Below, piece by piece: positions 1 through 3,889 of a DNA stretch of 5,613 nucleotides. The notes beneath the pieces were generated by a model that ran no database searches, had not been told where the DNA came from, and saw only the letters and a program-made list of their open reading frames with translations. Source of the stretch: an uncultured Eubacteriales bacterium (GTDB taxonomy: Bacteria; Bacillota; Clostridia; Oscillospirales; Oscillospiraceae); contig CABSAB010000114.1 of the NCBI GenBank assembly GCA_902475515.1, forward strand, positions 1-5,613, given 5' to 3'. How positions within the stretch are numbered: position 1 is the stretch's first letter; the number at the start of each line of letters is the position of its first letter. Both the position numbers and the translations under genes were made by a program.

Positions 1-207
1 GCCGCCCATAGTAGGAGCCGTGGGAGTCGGGGCCGGGGCCGCGCCCATGTTCACTGGAGCTTCCGGTGCCGCCGGCTGGACGGGAGCTGCTGCAGTGGGC
101 CGGGTATAGACAGGCTCATCCAAGTCCATATCCAGATCGTCGTCCACAAGGCCCCCGTCTTCGTCATAGGGGCGCGCCAATTTTTTCAGTTCGTCCATAA
201 TGCTCAT
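1..207 (-). CDS. sepF: Cell division protein SepF, N-terminal part (3' end outside window)
   Basis: The first 69 codons of a protein are visible, running off the left edge of the window in frame. The N-terminus MSIMDELKKLARPYDED resembles the short amphipathic membrane-targeting helix that opens SepF (YlmF). It is followed by an acidic stretch (residues 15-31) and a Pro/Ala-rich flexible linker (about 36-66). The conserved C-terminal SepF domain, which binds the FtsZ tail and polymerises, would lie outside the window. SepF tethers FtsZ filaments to the inner face of the membrane and supports septum formation. The ATG is chosen because GGAGG lies 9 bases upstream; a second ATG at codon 4 lacks such spacing. 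The gene starts 18 bases after yggS, the usual ylmE-ylmF order. A promoter inside yggS may drive it separately. The identification rests on the N-terminus and context, because the diagnostic domain cannot be seen. Confidence 0.85.
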   Translation of the reverse strand, partial: MSIMDELKKLARPYDEDGGLVDDDLDMDLDEPVYTRPTAAAPVQPAAPEAPVNMGAAPAPTPTAPTMGG

Positions 208-216
208 GACAGTTAT

Positions 217-221
217 CCTCC
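217..221 (-). promoter_or_regulatory. Ribosome-binding site of sepF
   Basis: GGAGG is followed by a 9-base spacer to the sepF ATG at 207. It sits in the 18-base gap after the yggS stop codon. It is the reason for choosing this start. Confidence 0.8.
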
Positions 222-225
222 AAAA

Positions 226-930
226 TTACTTTTTAACGTATTGTCTCGCGCCAAAAATTCGGGTGCCCACCCGGATCATCGTGGTCCCCTCTTTTATGGC
301 ATCGGCAAAGTCGTCACTCATACCCATAGATAGGCAGTCTATGTTAGTATTATCGTATTTTTTCCCCTTTATGTCAACATAAAGCTGATACATTTTCGCA
401 AAATAACTTAAATTTCCGCCTTTTTCTTTTGAAATCGGTGGAATTGTCATAAAGCCCCGGAGGAAAACATTGGGATATTCTCCCATTTTTGCCGTGAACT
501 CATCCGCCATCTCCGGTAAAATGCCGCTTTTTGCCTCTTCTCCGCCAATGTTGATTTCCAGCAAAATATCCTGCCGGACCCCACGGGCCTCCGCCAGCCG
601 GTCGATCACCGCCAAAAGCTCATAGGAATCCACCGACTGAATCAGGTCCACCTGGCCCACCAAGAATTTTGCCTTGTTTTTCTGCAGGTGGCCGATGAAG
701 TGCAGGGGTGCGCCTTCATACGCCCCCTGGGGCAGCTTTTCCTGGAGTTCCTGCACCCGGTTTTCCCCACAGATATCCACCCCGGCCCGAATGGCCGCCT
801 GGATGTTCGCGGCATCGTTCATCTTCGTGGCCGCCAGGAGCTTGACCTCCCCCTGGGGCCGTCCGGCCTGAGCCTCGGCCCGGGCCATCTCCTCCCGAAT
901 ACGGGCAATGTTCTCCGCGATCTGTGTCAT
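226..930 (-). CDS. yggS: YggS/YlmE family pyridoxal phosphate homeostasis protein
   Basis: This 234-residue protein has the usual length and motifs of the YggS/YlmE/PROSC family, a single-domain PLP-binding TIM barrel related to alanine racemase but with no known enzymatic activity. It acts in the cytoplasm and keeps free PLP and amino-acid pools in balance. Lys36 in LLAATK is the expected Schiff-base lysine. CGENRVQEL (54-62), HFIGHLQKNK (77-86), the NIGGEEAKSG region (127-136), GFMTIPP (159-165), LSMGMSDDF (200-208) and VGTRIFGAR (221-229) follow in family order, the last two being the phosphate-binding end of the barrel. The ATG is preceded by GGGGAG 9 bases upstream, inside the end of the hlyD-like gene, with only 6 bases between the two genes. 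It precedes sepF, as in many Gram-positives. The codons for residues 151-210 are unusually A+T-rich and contain a probable sepF promoter. Confidence 0.95.
   Translation of the reverse strand: MTQIAENIARIREEMARAEAQAGRPQGEVKLLAATKMNDAANIQAAIRAGVDICGENRVQELQEKLPQGAYEGAPLHFIGHLQKNKAKFLVGQVDLIQSVDSYELLAVIDRLAEARGVRQDILLEINIGGEEAKSGILPEMADEFTAKMGEYPNVFLRGFMTIPPISKEKGGNLSYFAKMYQLYVDIKGKKYDNTNIDCLSMGMSDDFADAIKEGTTMIRVGTRIFGARQYVKK
349..377 (-). promoter_or_regulatory. Probable sigma-A promoter inside yggS, reading toward sepF
   Basis: On the minus strand there is a perfect -35 box TTGACA (377-372), a 17-base spacer, and GATAAT (354-349), which differs from the consensus -10 at one base. Transcription would begin near position 342 and give an untranslated leader of about 135 bases before the sepF ATG at 207. 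The site is in coding sequence for YggS residues 185-194, in a patch much richer in A+T than its surroundings. I infer that it gives sepF (and anything after it) expression independent of the upstream operon. No operator-like repeat is evident next to it. Confidence 0.6.
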
Positions 931-936
931 ATGCTA

Positions 937-2004
937 TCACTCCCCCATGTCCAGGAGCACCGTATCTCCCGGCCAGAGATTTTCCGTGGAGGAGCGGTCC
1001 AGTTCCACCACCACGGTATCTTCCAATTCTTTGATCACCGTCACCGGCTTAAAGCAGGGACTGTCCCCCACCAGGCACCAGACGCCGACCGTTCCATCCA
1101 CAGTATACACCCCCCGGGCCGGAATTTCCAGTCCCGATCCCGTCTGCAAAAACGCCGCCGTCAGGATCCGGAGCTCTGAAACCTCCGAAAGGTACGCCCG
1201 GCAGGAGAGGCTGCACGCATATCCCGCCTGGGTCTTTTCCACTTCCTCCACATAGAACCGCGCCGGGGCAAAGATGCCGCACAGCAATTCCAGGGTCACA
1301 TAGTCCCCTTCCTCCACCGCCTCCGGCAAGACCGTCTGAAAATACCAGGTATCTCCGGTCACCAGCCGGCCGGCGGTTCCGGCCGTTCGCTCCGACAGAG
1401 GCAGGCTGACTGTTTCGCCCGTCTCCAGTCCATCCCAGGCGCTGGAGAAGATCCCCGAGGCCGGGACCTCACAGGCCTTGCCCGCCGTTTTCGAGACCCG
1501 CAGGAGCTCTGCCTCCGCAGCGCTCAGCGCCTGCTTAAGCGACCCGGTCTCCCATTCCGCCCGGCTGAGGCTCCCCAGGGTCTCCGCCTGGGCTCTGCGG
1601 ACCCGTCCGTCTCCGCCGTTGATCCGGCGGATGGCCTCTCGGAGCTGCTGCCGCCGGGTCACCAGCGGTATGCTTTTTTCCGAAAGCCCTCCGCGGAGCA
1701 TCCGCACCTGCCGGGCCGCCTCCGCGGCCTCCGGAGACTTTTCCTCTATCAATAAGGCCTGTCCGGCGCCTACACGCTTTCCGCTTTCCACCGCGGGGAT
1801 ATAGTTCCCCGTCTCCGGGAGCGTCACCGTTTCCTCCTGCCGGAGGACCGTGCCGGTGACGCAGGTCTTCTCCTCCCGGAACACTGTGGCCACAGCCGTT
1901 TCTCCATAGCCCACCGTAGCCCGGGACAGCACCTGCCCCAGCAGCAGCGCCGTCAGCGCGGCGCAGGTCCAGCCCAAAGCCCTCCCGGCGCTCCATTTCC
2001 CCAC
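937..2004 (-). CDS. Membrane-anchored HlyD-like (membrane fusion protein family) protein
   Basis: This 355-residue protein has one N-terminal hydrophobic segment (about residues 9-27), expected to anchor it with the rest outside the cytoplasm. Its layout is that of a short HlyD/RND-type adaptor. There is a first lipoyl-like half (about 50-88, GTVLRQEETV onward), a helical Ala/Glu/Arg-rich hairpin (about 91-172), a second lipoyl half (CEVPASGIFSSAWDG, 178-192), a beta-barrel region (about 215-285), and a C-terminal part with the typical IPARGVYTVDG (294-304) and a final beta-rich stretch. Such adaptors normally join an export pump, but no transporter gene is beside it. It lies in the yggS-sepF division cluster, so a role at the cell envelope is an inference. 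The start is GTG, supported by GGAGG 8 bases upstream. Seven cysteines lie in the exported part, which is many for a Gram-positive exported protein. The exact function is unknown. Confidence 0.8.
   Translation of the reverse strand: MGKWSAGRALGWTCAALTALLLGQVLSRATVGYGETAVATVFREEKTCVTGTVLRQEETVTLPETGNYIPAVESGKRVGAGQALLIEEKSPEAAEAARQVRMLRGGLSEKSIPLVTRRQQLREAIRRINGGDGRVRRAQAETLGSLSRAEWETGSLKQALSAAEAELLRVSKTAGKACEVPASGIFSSAWDGLETGETVSLPLSERTAGTAGRLVTGDTWYFQTVLPEAVEEGDYVTLELLCGIFAPARFYVEEVEKTQAGYACSLSCRAYLSEVSELRILTAAFLQTGSGLEIPARGVYTVDGTVGVWCLVGDSPCFKPVTVIKELEDTVVVELDRSSTENLWPGDTVLLDMGE
940..946 (-). promoter_or_regulatory. Ribosome-binding site of yggS
   Basis: GGGGGAG ends 9 bases before the yggS ATG at 930 and lies within the last codons of the hlyD-like gene. 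This suggests that translation of the two genes is coupled. Confidence 0.65.
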
Positions 2005-2012
2005 AGTGCACC

Positions 2013-2017
2013 CCTCC
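2013..2017 (-). promoter_or_regulatory. Ribosome-binding site that fixes the GTG start of the hlyD-like gene
   Basis: GGAGG lies 8 bases before the GTG at 2004, in the 39-base gap after miaA. No ATG in this frame has a comparable site, so the GTG start is preferred. Confidence 0.7.
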
Positions 2018-2037
2018 CGGCAGCAGTCTATGGGAAG

Positions 2038-2046
2038 ATTGTATCA
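2038..2046 (-). promoter_or_regulatory. Possible extended -10 promoter before the hlyD-like gene
   Basis: TGATACAAT matches an extended -10 element: TG, one base, then TACAAT with one mismatch to TATAAT. The TGA is also the miaA stop codon. Transcription would start near 2031, about 27 bases before the GTG start. I see no convincing -35 box 16-18 bases upstream, so this is weak. It is noted because the gap here (39 bases) is the widest in the operon. Confidence 0.3.
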
Positions 2047-3039
2047 CATCCCGCCGTCGAAGAAGGGAATTTTGCCGAGGGCCTGCTGAAAAACCTCTGA
2101 AAAATCAGGGTTTTCTTTCTGATAGATCCATGCGATCCGGGAATTTCTCCGGAACCAGGTCAGCTGCCGCTTGGCATACCGCCGGGATTCCCGCTTGGCT
2201 GTCTCCACCGCCGCACCCAGTTCCATGGTCCCGTCCAGCACCGGGAAGAACTCCTTGTACCCAATGGCCTGCATGGCGGTCGGGCTGGATTTTGCACGGC
2301 GGGAGGACCTGTACCCAATGGCCTGCATGGCGGTGCAGCCCCGGGGCACGCCCCGCCGGAGCAGCGTCCGGATCTCCTCCAGAAGCCCCTGCTCCACCAT
2401 GCGCTCCACCCGCAGATCAATGCGCCGGTACAGGTCCTCCCGCCGTGCAAAATCCAGCCCGATCCAGACGGGGCTGTATTTGTCCGGCACCATTTGGGTC
2501 TCCAGATTGTGCCGGGTGATGGTCTTCCCGGTCTCCTCATAGACCTCCAAGGCCCGGAGGATGCGCTTCCGGTCCGACAGGTGGAGCCGTGCACCGCTGT
2601 CCGGGTCCACGGTCTTTAAGCGCTCCAGCATAGCCTCCATGCCGAGGGCATCTGCTTCCCGTTCCAGAGCCTCCCGTTTTCCGGTCTCAGGATAGGGGGC
2701 AAAGGTCCGGCCTTTCACCAGCGCATCCACATAGAGCCCCGTACCGCCGGCGATGACGGCGGTCTTTCCCCGGGCCAGGATATCCTGCAAAATGGGGTCC
2801 GCTTCTTCCACATACCGTGCTACAGAGAACGCTTCTTCCGGCTCCGCCACATCGATCATGTGGTGGGGCACGCCGTCCATCTCTTCCGATGTCACCTTGG
2901 CTGTGCCGATGTCCATACCCCGGTAGAGCTGCATGGAATCAGCAGAGATAACCTCTCCGCCGAGGGCTTTCGCCAGTGCCACGGACAGCGCCGTTTTCCC
3001 CGAGGCGGTGGGCCCTGCGATCACTACGATCCGATCCAT
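2044..3039 (-). CDS. miaA: tRNA dimethylallyltransferase MiaA, carrying an 18-residue internal insertion
   Basis: MiaA transfers a dimethylallyl group to N6 of A37 in tRNAs reading UNN codons, the first step to ms2i6A. The family P-loop GPTASGKT is at 9-16, DSMQLYRGMDIGTAK at 34-48, GGTGLY at 98-103, and the conserved C-terminal RRYAKRQLTWFRR at 286-298. The length is 331 residues; without the insertion it would be 313, normal for bacteria. The motif TAMQAIG occurs twice (236-242 and 254-260), separated by YRSSRRAKSSP. Removing 54 bases restores a standard CTAMQAIGYKEF. The ten unique residues 244-253 are read from an inverted copy of the gene's own codons for about residues 194-206. All other motifs are intact and the frame is open. 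The inserted basic loop may nevertheless impair tRNA handling or folding. The ATG is 5 bases after the uppP stop with only a weak AAGG nearby, so translation is probably coupled to uppP. The family call is secure; activity is uncertain. Confidence 0.95.
   Translation of the reverse strand: MDRIVVIAGPTASGKTALSVALAKALGGEVISADSMQLYRGMDIGTAKVTSEEMDGVPHHMIDVAEPEEAFSVARYVEEADPILQDILARGKTAVIAGGTGLYVDALVKGRTFAPYPETGKREALEREADALGMEAMLERLKTVDPDSGARLHLSDRKRILRALEVYEETGKTITRHNLETQMVPDKYSPVWIGLDFARREDLYRRIDLRVERMVEQGLLEEIRTLLRRGVPRGCTAMQAIGYRSSRRAKSSPTAMQAIGYKEFFPVLDGTMELGAAVETAKRESRRYAKRQLTWFRRNSRIAWIYQKENPDFSEVFQQALGKIPFFDGGM
2256..2280. repeat. 25-bp direct repeat in miaA, copy 1
   Basis: This copy is identical to 2310-2334, with an offset of 54 bases (18 codons). 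It covers the codons for TAMQAIGY (254-261). The matches end exactly at 2255/2309 on one side and 2281/2335 on the other. Confidence 0.98.
2280..2315. repeat. 36-bp inverted repeat in miaA, inserted arm
   Basis: This segment is a perfect reverse complement of 2427-2462. It fills the space between the two direct repeats and overlaps their inner ends by 1 base (2280) and 6 bases (TGTACC, 2310-2315). It is the inserted arm, because deleting 2281-2334 leaves a standard MiaA sequence. Confidence 0.98.
2310..2334. repeat. 25-bp direct repeat in miaA, copy 2
   Basis: This copy is identical to 2256-2280. It covers the codons for TAMQAIGY (236-243), the first occurrence of the motif in the protein. 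Confidence 0.98.
2427..2462. repeat. 36-bp inverted repeat in miaA, original arm
   Basis: This is the template arm. It encodes normal MiaA sequence (GLDFARREDLY region, residues 193-205) and is a perfect reverse complement of 2280-2315, 111 bases away. Confidence 0.98.
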
Positions 3040-3044
3040 GGGCC

Positions 3045-3875
3045 TTATCTGGTCACCAGGAAATACAGCAGCACCGCCGCGCCCAGCACGATCCGGTACA
3101 CGCCAAAGGCCGAGAAGCTATGCCGCTTCACATAGTCCATCAGGCCCCGGATGGCCAGCAGGGACACCACAAAGGCCACTGCGCTGGCGATGAGCAGGCA
3201 GCCCCATTCGTTCCCGGCCATGGTCTGCCCGTCCAGGAAGAATTTCACCACCTTGAGCCCGCTGGCCCCCAGCATGGTGGGGATGGCCAGGAAAAAGGAG
3301 AACTCCGCCCCCGCCGTCCGGGAAAGGCCCAGGAGGATCGCTCCCAGAATGGTGGCACCGGACCGGGATGTCCCTGGGATCAGCGCCAACACCTGGAACG
3401 CCCCCACAAGAAACGCCGTCTTGTAGGTCAACTGATCCACATCTGTGATCCTGGCCTGACGGACCGTATTCCGGCGCTCCACCAGAATAAACGCCACACC
3501 GTAGACGATCAGTGCAATGGCCACCACTACATAATTATAGAGGTGCGCATCCAGCCAATCGTCCAGCAGCAGCCCCAGCACCGCCGAAGGCAGCACCGCC
3601 ACCACAACCTTGAACCAGAGGCTCCAGGTCTGCTTTTTCTCCAGGCTATCCTTCTTGGGCGAGAACGGATTGAGCTTATGGAAAAACAGCACGATGACCG
3701 CCAGGATGGCCCCCAGCTGGATCACCACGTCGAACATCTCCATAAATGCGTCGGAGGCGTCCAGGGGAAGCCACTGCTCCAGCAGGATCAGGTGTCCCGT
3801 GGAGCTGATGGGCAGCCATTCGGTGATGCCCTCCACGATGCCGTAGATGACGGCTTTCAGCATTTCAAGAAACAT
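3045..3875 (-). CDS. uppP: Undecaprenyl-diphosphatase UppP (BacA family)
   Basis: This 276-residue integral membrane protein has the usual UppP length. It removes a phosphate from undecaprenyl diphosphate, recycling the lipid carrier for peptidoglycan and other wall polymers; overexpression is known to give bacitracin resistance. The two family signatures are clear. EGITEWLPISSTGH (15-28) holds the catalytic E-x-x-x-E pair (Glu15, Glu19) and the Ser-rich segment. PGTSRSG (167-173) contains the conserved Arg171. Several hydrophobic segments are visible, for example about 46-65, 86-104, 114-132, 153-166, 225-243 and 256-273. The ATG is fixed by AGGAGG 8 bases upstream; a second ATG at codon 5 has no such spacing. 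The gene sits between mutL and miaA, which are often adjacent in Gram-positives, so it probably entered this operon as an addition. Confidence 0.96.
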   Translation of the reverse strand: MFLEMLKAVIYGIVEGITEWLPISSTGHLILLEQWLPLDASDAFMEMFDVVIQLGAILAVIVLFFHKLNPFSPKKDSLEKKQTWSLWFKVVVAVLPSAVLGLLLDDWLDAHLYNYVVVAIALIVYGVAFILVERRNTVRQARITDVDQLTYKTAFLVGAFQVLALIPGTSRSGATILGAILLGLSRTAGAEFSFFLAIPTMLGASGLKVVKFFLDGQTMAGNEWGCLLIASAVAFVVSLLAIRGLMDYVKRHSFSAFGVYRIVLGAAVLLYFLVTR

Positions 3876-3883
3876 AGGGATAT

Positions 3884-3889
3884 CCTCCT
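3884..3889 (-). promoter_or_regulatory. Ribosome-binding site of uppP overlapping the mutL stop codon
   Basis: A perfect AGGAGG lies 8 bases before the uppP ATG. Its first base is the last base of the mutL TGA stop, so ribosomes ending mutL finish on top of the uppP start signal. This fits translational coupling. Confidence 0.85.

Noticed and set aside
2005..2043. Terminator between miaA and the hlyD-like gene
   Set aside because: The 39-base gap has no G+C-rich stem followed by a T run. Transcription probably continues through.
2256..2334. Insertion sequence or mobile element as the source of the miaA insertion
   Set aside because: All 54 bases are accounted for by copies of adjacent miaA sequence. 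There is no foreign DNA and there are no terminal inverted repeats of an element.
2171..2542. Plus-strand frame reading GLDFARREDLY, a fragment of MiaA
   Set aside because: It is only the by-product of the inverted copy within miaA, which puts a piece of MiaA coding sequence on the opposite strand. It is not a second gene.
3534..3539. A perfect TATAAT on the minus strand inside uppP, possible promoter for miaA
   Set aside because: No acceptable -35 box occurs 16-18 bases upstream and there is no TG extension, so it is probably chance within codons for an Asn/Tyr-containing helix.
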